NCBI RefSeq assembly: GCF_016859285.1
Contig: NC_053413.1
Location: forward strand, 19,053,501 to 19,117,500
DNA length: 64,000 nucleotides
Source: Xiphias gladius
Lineage: Eukaryota; Chordata; Actinopteri; Istiophoriformes; Xiphiidae
Direction: 5' to 3'
Shown: positions 1-11,600 of the stretch, one piece after another
How positions within the stretch are numbered: position 1 is the first letter of the stretch
Layout of the letters: each line of letters opens with the position of its first letter
The notes under the pieces: model-generated
Seen by the model: the letters and a program-made list of their open reading frames with translations, nothing else
Database searches by the model: none
What the model was told of the DNA's origin: nothing
Program-made: the position numbers and the translations under genes

Positions 1-199
1 TTAGTGCTTAAGTTCATCGAGAGAAACAAAAAAGTCAAATTCCTTGTATGAATTCACATGCTTGGGCAGTAAACCTGCTTCTGATAGAACTGACAGTAGA
101 AAATGCTTCAAATATGGATATGGCTTCAAAGAAGGCACAAATTCTAAAAGGTGGATGCTTCGCAAACATTGCCAACCTGGCAGTGCAGAAGATCTATAC

Positions 200-825
200 A
201 ATAAGCGCAGTTTCCAGGTGGGCGCCCAAGTTTAGTGTCACCAATTCAGTATCTGGCCAAATGTGAAATATGGTCACAAGTTATGGCATTGAATAATGGC
301 CAGAAAAGTGTTTTTGCAGAGCATTATGATGTTGCAGTGAAGTTGACCTTTGAACTTTTGTATACAAAATGTCATCACTTCATCCTATTAGACATTTGTG
401 TGAAATTTTGTCACAATTAGCACATGAATTCCTGAGCTATGGCTAAAAAATGTTTTTTTTGTGAGGTCAGGGGGTGACCTTGACCTTTCACCTTTGACCA
501 CCAAATTCTAAATAGAAATTCTCACACTAACCTTTAAAGCCAAGTGGGTATTTTTGCTAAATGTAATGAAATTCTTTCCAGGTGTTCCTGATCCAGTATA
601 TTGCATTCACAAGAATGGGACAGACGTGAGGTCACAGTGACCTTGAACTTTGAAAACCAAAATCTAATCAGTTAATCCTTGAGTCCAAGTGAACATTTGT
701 ACCAAATTTTAAGAAGTTCCCTCGAGATGTTCCTGAGAAATCACATTCACAAGAATGGGACAGACGGACAACCCAAAAACATAATTCCTCTGACCACGGC
801 TGTCGCCGGTGTAGAGGCATAATGA
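200..825. repeat. old dispersed teleost repeat with internal sub-repeats
   Basis: The segment carries repeated phrases of the type 'tgaccttgacctttgacc', 'accaaaatctaatcagtt', 'tcacaagaatgggacagacg' and a terminal 'cggctgtcgccggtgtagaggcata'-like block. The phrases recur two or three times in imperfect form, so it looks like a decayed element with monomer-like internal structure. This type is very common in teleost genomes from general knowledge. I see no coding capacity and cannot assign the superfamily without a repeat library. Confidence 0.6.
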
Positions 826-2225
826 CTCTATGTAGAGACTTTTTAGAAATAATCAGTAAATTATATTTCACGGTTCAGGTAACTGGCTGAAGGAACCCAC
901 ATCCCCATCATAGTAAATGAAGGTGACTTTGTGAAAAGGAAGTCATTCCACTGAATTAATGTGCAGGTAAGACAGAGCAGACAATTGACTTCCAGTCAAA
1001 AGCTTAATTTCGCAATTTACTGGACTCTTCTGAACAGCGAAAATAACATGATGGAGCTCACATCATTACCACTGTTAAAGCCAAGGTTCACATTGGTGAG
1101 TCTAAACTGAGCAATACATTTGCAGAGGATTAGTATTATTTTGTGAGGACTTAAGTTATTTTAAACAAAAAAATTAACCCCTCTATGATCACAGAAGTTT
1201 GATGGTGTCCTAGTTAGTGACAGAAAACACCCTTACTGCCCTCGCTAAGGACCCAGGCCTGGCACAGAGTAGGACTGAATCCAGGTCTGAGATGAACATC
1301 TGCAGGCTCAAGGCATAGCTCCACAAGCAGAGGAAGTTCGGGACCATCCCAGAAAGGTCATGTGACCTTTGTCAACCCTGAGAGCAACAGAAAACACCCT
1401 TCCACCGAATCCTGCTGATCTGAGATTAAAGCTGTTTAAGACACAGTTTCCCAAAATAATTTTCCAACTGGCCCACCAGAAACTCCCACTTGTCTTCAAA
1501 TAAAGAGTAATTAATTTTATTTCATTAAATGACTATAGGTCTTCTTTATTCCTGAAAATTCTGCGACAAAATGCTTTGATATCCTGTTACTTTAATTAAC
1601 ATCATGTACACTCACCAACCCCGCCTTCAATTTGTGCAATCTTAACTGTATTTTCAGTTCAATCTTTTTGATCTGGTGTCTATTGTGTCACATTTGCAGA
1701 GTGCATTTTTCCATTTTTGTTTGTTAATACACCTTTAGAGGCTGCACAGGAACAGATAAAAATGGCCTTCAGTCAAGCTTGAAGTAATGCTACAGTCCTT
1801 TTCCTTATCATTTCAGTCTACAGTTTTACATTTATCATTTTTGTCTTACATTGAAATTCTTATTGTACTAAATTGAGGTGTGTAGGTGGGTGTATCCTCT
1901 TCCTCATGATGACGCCACGCTGTGTTAGAGGACATTGGCATTCATGTGATAAAAGACTTAGAAATGGTCATATATCATATTCAAGATGTACAGTGTGTGC
2001 ATGATTGTAGGCCTCACTGAATTTCTCTCACTGGCAGAGGATATAAGCGCTTTTTCATCATTCTGTGATGAAGATAAGAAATAATGTTTGATTTAGGCTT
2101 ATAACAATAATCAAATTGTCTTCAGATCTTGCATGTGCAGTAAATTAAACCATCAGTTACTGTTGGAAGATGAACAAGATTTTAGTTGTTCAAACTCTGT
2201 TGCCCAGAATGGACTCAACTTTTGA
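826..2225. other. intergenic or intronic, nothing recognised
   Basis: AT-rich sequence with only short chance open frames. I see no splice-flanked coding segment and no clear repeat. Confidence 0.5.
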
Positions 2226-2229
2226 ACCT

Positions 2230-2610
2230 AGAGTCATGAGGCTAGAATTAAAAACAGTGAAATAAAATAAAATTTCAAAATTTCTGTCACTTTTTGTGTC
2301 AAAAAATAATTTGGGATGTTTTTAAAATGAAAACCCACTCTTTTCTCTTCCTGTAAATTGTAAAAATAATTTAGACGATTCATCTTGAACTCAGGGTGCA
2401 GTTACAGAAATTCATTCAATCAAATGTGATTTGGGGCATCTAGCTAAACCCATCCATTATATAAAACCACAGTTGACTTTTAGCAAGTATGGGCACCAAG
2501 CACTGCAATATCTTATTGAGAGGTGCGTGTTTGGATTTCAGGTGGCAAAAACTTTGTTCACATTTCCAAAGAATGTGAGTGAAGTCTAATTTATTCATTT
2601 AACCCTTATC
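2230..2610 (+). repeat. dispersed repeat, copy 1 of a pair (other at about 44.6-44.95 kb)
   Basis: The segment shares with 44600-44945, in the same orientation and order, the blocks 'tctcttcctgtaaa', 'caatcaaatgtgatttgggg' (second copy 'caatcaaatttgatttgggg'), 'gcaaaaactttgtt' and 'aagaatgtg'. Divergence is visible but the order of blocks is kept, so this is one repeat family rather than chance. No open frame of note. Confidence 0.65.
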
Positions 2611-3095
2611 CCCCCTCTCCCTCTCCTCCTCCAACTAAAGATGCAATAAATTCTGTTTAAGTGTAGCTTAAAGGAAAATAGATGCCTGGCTACAGGTAAA
2701 ATGTCTTGCCAGTTTGAACTATGTTTTGGATTTCATCTTCATTTGCTGCCATGATGGATGTAAAACCAGCATACAACAAAACAGCATAGCATAACTTCCC
2801 ACCAATTTACTATTTAAGTATGAAAGTCTGTTAAATTTTAACCTACGTTGCTTTTACTGAACAATTTCAGAAACTGGAAACATGTCTCGTTTAATCAACA
2901 CAGAGATTAGGATTCATGTTTTGTTACACCACTCTCCTAGAATACCCCCTGTTCACTGCTGTAGATAATACTGAAGACAAACATGTACCAGCATCCAAAA
3001 ATATTAGTTACATAATTTTAATTGTTGTCTAATGGTACTATGTATATTAAAGGTGCACACCCCAAATTTTACACATAACGGTTCTATAATTTGAA

Positions 3096-3930
3096 CTCAA
3101 ATCAAATCAAATCAAGTTTATTTACCGGAGCTGACCAAAGTGCTGTACACATTTTAGTTAAAGGCACAACAATAGCACAGCAAGTAGAATAATCCAGCCT
3201 TGAGGACATTAATGTGGCAGTAACAGTCTTCATATCATTGAGAGAGAGGATGGATTTCAGTTTTGCAATGTTCCTCAGTGAAGATAGCAAACTTTCACTA
3301 CAGACTTGATCTGTCTGTCAAACTTCAGTGCTGAGTCAAAGATGACACCAAAATTCCTGGCATAGGCATGAAGGTTCGATCCCCATGGCCCTAAGTGGCT
3401 AGCAATACTCCCTGTCGTCTTGGGGGGGGACTAAAAACAAATATTTCTGTCTTGCTGTCATTCAGGTGAAGACAGTTTTTTGCCATCCAGAATTTCCCAT
3501 CCTGGAGGCAGTTAAGGATGGATGGAATAGAGATGGAATGCCCCAGATGAAAGGTATATTTGCGTGTCATCAGCGTAGCAGTGAAAGGAGAACAGGAAAT
3601 GGTCAAAGTAAATAAAATAGTCGCTAAAATGGAACCTTGAAGTACTACACAAGTGATTGGGGCAGTAGTGGAGGTGAAGCTCCCAATCTTAACAGAAAAA
3701 GACCTGTCTGTTAAGTAGGAGGCAAACCACTTGAGGGCAGTGCCCTGGGTCTAAAAGATTTACAATGGCACATTTACCAGTCTAAAGACAGCAGTAGGTC
3801 ATTTGAGACTCTGAGAAGAGCAGATTCTGTGCTATGACAAGCCCTGAAGACCAGAATTTCTCCATGATAGTATTATTGTCTAAATAAAACAGAAGCTATG
3901 TATAGACAACTTTCTCCAGACCTTTTGACA
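3096..3930 (-). mobile_element. degenerate LINE fragment (L2-like reverse transcriptase 3' part)
   Basis: Reading the minus strand, broken frames give reverse-transcriptase-like peptides in the expected order: a 'LQGSIL..ILFTL' block near 3610-3650 (compare the QGS.L.P.LF motif), then 'SISSILNCLQDGKFWMAKN.LHLNDSKTEI'-like residues near 3440-3560, then 'LRNIAKLKSIL..' and 'SSRLDYS' near 3190-3290. The 3' end is a short tandem of 'aatca' units at 3096-3117 after a 'gcactttggtcagctcc' block (minus strand), which is how L2-type LINEs of fish often end. The frames are interrupted by stops and shifts, so it is an inactive fragment. Clade assignment is from memory. Confidence 0.75.
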
Positions 3931-6900
3931 GGAATGGGAGCTTGGAGTTGGGATGTAAATTATTAGGCTCTGATTTTTCAAGGTTAGGCTTTTTAGAGGT
4001 TGGACTATTGCATGTTTAAAAACTTGATCGGACTTTTCAATTACAAGACTGGTAATAATAATAAGAGAAAATGAAGTAGAATAAACAGACGGCATTAAAA
4101 AACTGAATGTACAACATAATTTTTAACAGAAAGCCTGCATTACAAACTGAAGGTGCAGAGATGTGTTCATTTACCAGGCAGAGAAGGTCTATCAACAAGA
4201 TTTTGTGTGAAACTATTGGTAAATTATGGGACATGCAGGAGTTTTGCAGTTTTTCAACATGTATGTCATCAGATAAAAAAAGAAAACAGAAAAAAGAACA
4301 TTAACATGAGTGTCCTTTTGTGTATGTAATCTCTGTGTGTAAATCTGAACTTAGCTTTATGTGCACAGTGATGTTTGATTCTGTCCCTTTCTGCTTTTAG
4401 CTGCTTTTTCCACCATGCCAAACAAGAGAGACAGACAGAGAGTGAAAGTTGCCATTATAAGGATAATCTAACTAACCTCTCCATGGTTTAATACAGCCTT
4501 ACTTTTGCCCTGCATGGCAAAGCATAACAAAACTAACAAAAAGACTTTAAATCATAGTTATTATGATTAAAATGTGATTTTGGCTTAGTTCAATCTGAAA
4601 TTTAATTCCATCATTTAACAGTTCACACTTTTTACATTGGAACATTTTTATTTTTAGATGTTGTTGATGTTGTGGCATCTGGACATGAGAACACTTGGTA
4701 AACAGACTGTTACTACTGTTTGATACTGTATGGTTTAATTCTTTGTTTGTTGTTGTTTTATGTGAATTTTAGTTTAAGTTTTTATTACATTCGCCCACGA
4801 ATCACAGGAAAGTAGTTCTGATACTGATGAAACAAGTCTAATTAAACTGAAGTGACTGTACATAAGTTGAAGATCAGTTTAAAATTACAACATACTAGTA
4901 AAATGCTACCTCTACCCATGGACATCACCAAAAGCTGTTTTTCCTCCCTTGAGATGCTTGTGTTGCTTTCGCAGTATGCTTTGGGTCATTTTCCATCTGT
5001 ACTGTGAAGCACTGTCCTATCAGTTTTGCAGCATTTGGCTGAACCTGAGCACATAGTAAAGCCCTATACACTTCAGAATTCACTGCCACTGCTCTGGATC
5101 ACGAGCCTCCTCCTTTCCTTCTCAAACTCTTCTCTTCCTATCATTCTGGTACAAGTCAATCTTGGTTCCATCACCTGGGCAGGCTTTTTTTAGATGTTTT
5201 CTGGAAAAGTCAGTCTGGCCTTTCTTCTCTTGAGTGTTACCAGTTACAAACTGAAAGTTCCCATGAAAAGCTACCAAATGCAAATTCAACACTTGGAATA
5301 GACCTTTTATCTGCTTAATCTGTCATGAAATAATGAGGGAACAGGCCACATGTGGCCATGAAACTGATTGTCTAACAATTGTCTAGTTACTTTGAGCCTC
5401 TGAAAATGAGGGACTATGTATAAAAAAGGCTGTAATACACTTCAATCACATCTTTATTGCTTCAAATACATTGTAGTGGTATAGAAAGGCAAAATTACAA
5501 AAAATGGGTCCTAACCATGTATCAGAATTTTAGAAAGACATGTTAAGAGAATAATTCTCTAGGACAAGACCAAGAATCACATGTCAAGAATGTACAGTCT
5601 TTACAATGGGATATTGGGAAATACAATAACAAAAGAGCCTGTCAGCAATTACAGCTTTTGTTTTCAATAGAGCCATGCTTTGTTCAAAATTGGTACCAAG
5701 CAAAAAGTGTCTTTCACAAACACACAAATTAAGATATAAACTAAAGAATACGCAATCTCTTTTGCTAGTTTTGCTCAAAGTACAAGTTTGAAAAAAACAA
5801 AAAACAAAATGGCAATGTGTATATAAGAGTGAAAAATGTGATGAAAAAAAAAACACAAAACAAAGCTAAAGGTCCACATATAAAACAGGAGCCTTGGTGC
5901 TCTGTAACCCTACAGATGAGCTGAAAAGTTAAAATCTGTTTTCTCCACGTGAGCCTTGCAACATCAACAAAAACATAAAAAAGCTAACAAGCCTAACATA
6001 TGACAAAACACCACACGGGTGGAATCGCAGCAGAAACTGGCAGCTACAGTTGAGGCTCGTAGTTTGATAGAGCAGTGAACACGAGGTGTCCAGCCAGGCA
6101 ATGAGGTAGCAGCGCTTAGGAGTCACGCTTCAGAGGATGTGATTGGCCAAATGCTGTGTGGACTGAAACCTAGGCCCAGTGAGCAATTGATTATAACACT
6201 TGTAGGTTACCATGACAACTGCCATACTTGTGGGTACTAGTATGGCTGTGATATAGGTCACGTGATCGAGGCAGGTTTTTAGAGGTAACAGGATGTGTCC
6301 ACGCAAGTGGAAAATCCAAAGTCTATTTTCTGTGGGATCACAAAATCTTTTTTGAATCTGCTTTTAAAGCTTTTAAAAAGACACCTGTAAATTATTTGAG
6401 GGCATCTCTCTTCTTGTTTCTATGTCCTCACTACCTAAGCCCTGAATCTTTCCCCCTCTTATCAGTGTATCCCTATCATCTGGATAAGTTTAGGTGCTTT
6501 CTGGTAGGCGGGCAGTATTTGCCATAGACCAGGTCTCATGTGACGCAATAATAACAGCCCTGAGATCATGGATCACAGTTAAAACCTTTGTAAAATGCAT
6601 GCATCCAGTAGTAAGTTAACACTGACTAGACCAATATGGAGAATTTAATTTGAGCTGTCTTAAGTTCACAATTGTATGGAGACATCTAGAGAAATCCCAA
6701 ACTTAATCGATATTTCTGGCACAGATAGCGTAGCAGCGGCAAAGACTAGCTTACAATATTGTAATTAATATATTCAGTATTAATTAATATAGAGTTTAAA
6801 GGTTAATTCTTGCACGTGAGAGGACTGATTCTGTATGAGATGAGCCCATTCCTGGTTTTTTTTTTCCTTTTTTTTCCCCTGAAAACCTCCTTGGAGAATC

Positions 6901-7015
6901 TTTAGTATCCTTATTGTGATTTTAGATGACGGAATCACTCTGCAAAATCCACATTTTTCTTTTTACCTCTATGGGGCAGTGAAATAAGCTGTAAACACAA
7001 CATATTATCACTGAA
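3931..7015. other. non-coding stretch; possible minus-strand poly(A) signal near 5451
   Basis: No coding exon can be supported here. A TTTATT at about 5451-5456 reads AATAAA on the minus strand and could end a transcript coming from the right, but no terminal coding exon was found upstream of it, so this is only a possibility. Confidence 0.4.
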
Positions 7016-7019
7016 CAAA

Positions 7020-7480
7020 GTGAACGTGATAGCAAACAGTTGTCTTTTTACACATCTAGCAGACGCAGAGTAGCATTCATCTTTATATGGAGTTGTGTGT
7101 GTGGCAAACTGACAAATTAATCATTTGTTCTCCTTTTAGCTCTTTTTTCGGTCTCCACCAACTCCTGAGGGAAATATCTGGCTGTTTAGCTGCTAAATGC
7201 TCCACTGTTTTCACAATCTCCTCATTTTATGTTCACTGCTGTTTGGTGCTGGGCAGGCTGCGTGGGTTTATCAGAGCTTGTTTGCTGAAAGCTGCAGCCC
7301 ACTACATCTGCAAGAAAGGTTGATAAGAGCAGTGACAGTGAACCAAAACAGTAAAGTTGCGGGCTGTGAAGCAAAACAATGAGCTTAAAGATGCTACAAT
7401 ACTCTGTAAAGAAGAGGCAAGGTACTAAATTGGGTGATCATTTTCTGTGGATTTGTCTGTATGAGCGACTTCTATCATAC
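7020..7480. repeat. dispersed repeat family D, copy 1
   Basis: Shares with 23105-23580 and 34850-35257 the ordered blocks 'ttttggtctccaccaactcctga', 'gaaatatctggct', 'tttagctgctaaa' and, with the 23 kb copy, 'gaaccaaaac' followed by 'aaaacaatgagct' and 'ctacaat'. Non-coding. The 61 and 78 residue frames inside it are chance. Confidence 0.65.
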
Positions 7481-8571
7481 TACCAGTCACTAGTCAGACA
7501 CTAGTCATCTGGTGCAGTATTAACTTAAAAATATGGATTAGTGCAGTTTTAACAAATTCCACAACACAATTAAAAAGATACAGGATAAACAGTGACTATC
7601 CATATATTGCCAGCCCCGCTGCATTCTCAGTGAAAGCGTAATTGAAAGGTTACTCAAAAGTTTACACATCTGTCAGTGGATTGCAACTTACAAGCTTGTT
7701 CTGGCCTTGACCCCTTGACAATGCAGCAGGTGTTTGCTCTCAGTTATGGTAAAACCCCAGCTCTGACAACACTGATTGGGGTGTGGCAAAAAGTGCAGTG
7801 ATAGTTTTCTGACTTATGTGATTCAGAGTTGAATTACCCTTGAATGCCATATGTGCAAGTGCAAATGTACATGTTACAGTATTTGTCTTAACACTTTAAG
7901 TTTGTTAGTGGTTTCAAACTGTGTTTTCTTTCGTAAACAAATGGAGCTTTATGGTTAAAGGTTTAAGATAGTTTTCTAACTATTTTACTAATGTAAAAGT
8001 ATCAATTTGAAAACGACTTAATAGCACATTCTGTTCATTATCACAACTTCTTCACATGTGCCATGTGTGCACAACAAAGCTGTCACAGAAGCTCTCATGA
8101 ACTACTACCAGTTCTGAGGACACAGTTACTCTAATGTCACCAGCAGAGGACATCTTCACATCGCTCTATTTTCAACAGTGTTTTAACACTCACTCCTATG
8201 AGATTTTTCACAACTGCTACAAAAAAAAGAAAAGAAAAAAGTGGCACATAAATTCATCAACACTGGTTGTCAAGACAATAGAATGAATTCCTGGTGACGT
8301 CAGCAGCACACAGCTTTAGTCCCCCTTGTTTCCATGGTGTAGTTGCATTACAGAGGCAAGCATCAACTTCAGCAGAATGGAGTAATGTGTCGAATTGTGC
8401 AGAGACTGAAATGTGAAAATGTGATGTGCTTAACGATGTCAGTGTGGTGCTGCCAAACGCCTCATTGCTCTGCTACACACTCTCTCTCACACACGCCACT
8501 TTTATGCATCTAGTTCACATGCAAACACACTTAACCTTTCTTCATGCTCTGCCTACCCCGCACATTCTTAC

Positions 8572-8667
8572 CTATGGTGATGTTGAAACCATCAATGCTG
8601 AAGGTGGCACTCCGACCCTTTCTGAATCGATGCTTCTTGGAGTTAGCTTCCATCGCTTTGGAACCCT
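8572..8667 (-). CDS. internal exon of an unidentified gene (KKHRFRKGRSATFSIDG peptide)
   Basis: On the minus strand a 96 nt open segment lies between CAG (8670-8668) and a GTAAGA donor (8571-8566). Read in phase 1 it encodes EGSKAMEANSKKH followed by RFRKGRSATFSIDGFNITI, a peptide whose basic run followed by a regular 'SATFSIDG' stretch looks like real conserved protein. The entry phase (two bases completing a codon) and exit phase (one base) match the exit phase of the upstream exons at 17701-17962 and 14245-14280. The weak point is the poor pyrimidine tract before the acceptor. I do not recognise the family. The rest of the gene would lie to the left, partly or wholly outside the window. 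Confidence 0.5.
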   Translation of the reverse strand, partial: RVPKRWKLTPRSIDSERVGVPPSALMVSTSP

Positions 8668-11600
8668 CTGGTAACCCTTGTGCCTTTTAACCTGTCTTCA
8701 ATCCTTCCTATCAGTTGCAGTGTCTTGTTTCAGTTTTGTATGGGTAACTCTCCTCGAGGAGAGAAAAAAATATAGTCCTCCGACTCCCGGTTAGCGCTGA
8801 GCGCTGGAAGAGAACTGTCAAAGACTCACCACTTCTCGCTACAGACACCGAGCTGGAGAATTTCTCTCAAGTCCGTCTCCACCCCCTTGTCTTTGTTGTA
8901 CATATCTTTTTCCTCCCTGTCTTCGTTTCTCACACCTCAACAGGCTAATTTCAAGGAGCTTATGGCTCTTGATTTGTTTTTCCTCTCTTGATCTCCCTCC
9001 ACCCCTCCCGCCACACTCTCTCTCCTCGTCTCTCTTCCCCAAGAGGTACAGTAGGTGTGTGTGGTGGGTGGCGGTGATGTTGGTGGTGGTGGTGGTGGTG
9101 GGTGTTGGGAGGGGAGGACATCTCTAGAGGTCTTTAAATGAACTTGATTCCTCCTACTGTCAAGGATTTTTACCAAAAGCACTGGAAGCTCAGAGTTGGT
9201 ATGACACAGGCCTATTGTAGTCTATTATAGTTTTGCTCACACACACTCAAACATACAAAAATGGGCTGTAAAATCACTCAATGGTACATGAGCACTGAGA
9301 GGAAAGAAAAAGGTGTAAAGAGAGATAGTGAGAGAGTGATTATGTGTATTGAGTCATAACTACTCATTAAATCAGTGCCTCTGCTTTTCCTTGTGCAAGA
9401 GTTATTTAATCAGGCACGGTAAGATAAAGCCCATTAACAGCTATACATACTGTTCTTCTGAAAGATAAAAAAAAAAAGAAGCTTACATTACCCAGTCAAA
9501 CTGTCTTATCTGTTAAAGCACACAAACTGCCTCAAATCTGTTTATTTTTTCTATTTGAATGCTCGTTGATTAAATGACACTGGAACAAGGACACTTCCCT
9601 TGTACTTATTTAAACTACCTTTCACAGACGTACACAAACAACTGCAAACACCAGATCAACAAAGGACAAAAATCTCCCCTTATTAGCACCACCTGACATT
9701 TAGCTATGGAATTTTTCCTCGTTTCATTTTCCCCCGATTAGTGTCTGCGAGTGTTCTTTTTGAAGACTTCTAGCTTGTTCTCATACCTTCTTTCAAACAG
9801 ATGTTTGTGCCTATAAAAACATGCGCACAGATCAGAAGATATAATGTCTTTTAATAGTCATTTGATATACTTGACATACTTGATTAAGGTACAAATCACT
9901 AGTGGTCTTCTATGCCGTTCAAATTTCTGTTTATACTGCTTACTCTTTGGTGATATAGCAAACCAACTCTCTTTTCCTCTTTACACGTCAGTCAGTCTGC
10001 TCATGTTTTAAGCTAATATTGAACTAAGTATGTTCTTTGTGTTTGTTTTCCTCTTTCCATCTCTGTTCTTTCCTACAGCAATCTTCCTAATAACAGCCAC
10101 AATCAATTATGTAATTTATTTCAGTGGCATGTCATATAATTTAAGCAATGTGACAAAAGAGATGGGCGATTTAGAAGCATTGACACTTCCCCTCATAAAT
10201 AAACTGTAAATAAATGATGCATGATGTCTGTATGTCCACAAACATCAGTGGTAACACCTATGTCAAAAATTGGCACAGCAATCATACACTGATAAGTTAT
10301 CAAACATTGAAATGAGTGTTAATCTAAAAGGCTGAGTGATCACTCGTTATTAAATAAGCCCAGATCTGTCATAAAAGGACATAATCAAATACGAACATAA
10401 AGTATTAATGTATGATTTCTGAGTGATGTAGCTGTTAAGGTGTCTGGGGAAAAGGAAATCAATCACAACCAAGAGATCTATCCAGTTGGGGCAGAGCCAG
10501 TTTCAGTCAATCAGTGCAGTTCCAGTGGACACTTTATACACTTGCGAGATGATAACACTCCATCTCATTTTGTTTGCGAGCTACAGTAAGAGCTCTCTAC
10601 GCTCTCCTTCTCCTGTCACCCCGCTCTCCCTATCCTCCAATTCATACTGTATGTAGCAATTTGTGAGGATCCTAATTTTGGAACACTCTCACTGTGCCAC
10701 ATCAAGTGCCTGCCTGTTCAGGGGTAGCTTTTATGCTAATGAGTTCATGTTTGGGAATATTTCAACTTTGTTATTCTTTCCCTTTGTCAGCAGACTCTCA
10801 GGTACCCATTTGTTTCAAAAGGATCAAAATGGTTACAATGCGCTTTTTAAGCCATTGTTTGCGACATTTAAATATGAATACCCTGTTGGGGCCACAGCTG
10901 TGTCAGTATGATTAATGATATTATCATATTACTGTCACCATCACCAATATTAAATTCATCCTTCAAAAGTAAGTCTAAAAGAATGTGTGTAATTACCCGC
11001 AACACTAATTAAAGAGGTAGAAAGGGGCCAGAGGGCAAGATTTTCTTTGAGAGTCTATTCTATTAGAAAAGGTGACTGTGTATGTGTCTGTTTCATGGTC
11101 AAAGTTTGCTGCAACACTTCCTGTTTAATGCATTTGAGGTTATGAAGTTGGAAAGTAGATTACATAATACACTTAACTGAAGGAGTATGCTTCTGCTTTT
11201 ATTTTTATGATGCTTCAGAAGGCTACATGGTGTTGTACCAATTTATGTATAACCCTATAAACCGTGGCAATGCAGGCTTATCACAGGATGTTCTGCTAAA
11301 AGCACGAACAGGCGCTAATGTAAGGGTGGTGGAGGCGTTCAGTAGGTTGTAAGTTTGTTGGCCTGTTAAATACTTTGGTCAACTTGAAAACCACAGAATG
11401 AGCGAGATTATACAACATATCAAAACTTGATAAAGACACAGCATAGCAATCCTATAATTAAAATTATAACAGCTTTGGGTCTGGCAAAAAATCTCTGCCA
11501 TCGCCGCTGGTTGGCGAGAAATGCACTCTGGGATACTTGGCTACCCTAAGTCCACACAAATCAGCTCCCAAAGACTCCCCAATAAAACGGATACGGAGCA

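Noticed and set aside
5584-6126. Minus-strand frames of 90 and 65 codons near 5.6-6.1 kb as a terminal exon of the unidentified gene
   Set aside because: Hydrophobic, Cys/Phe-rich composition typical of translated AT-rich non-coding DNA. No acceptor leads into them with a matching phase, although a minus-strand AATAAA lies below.
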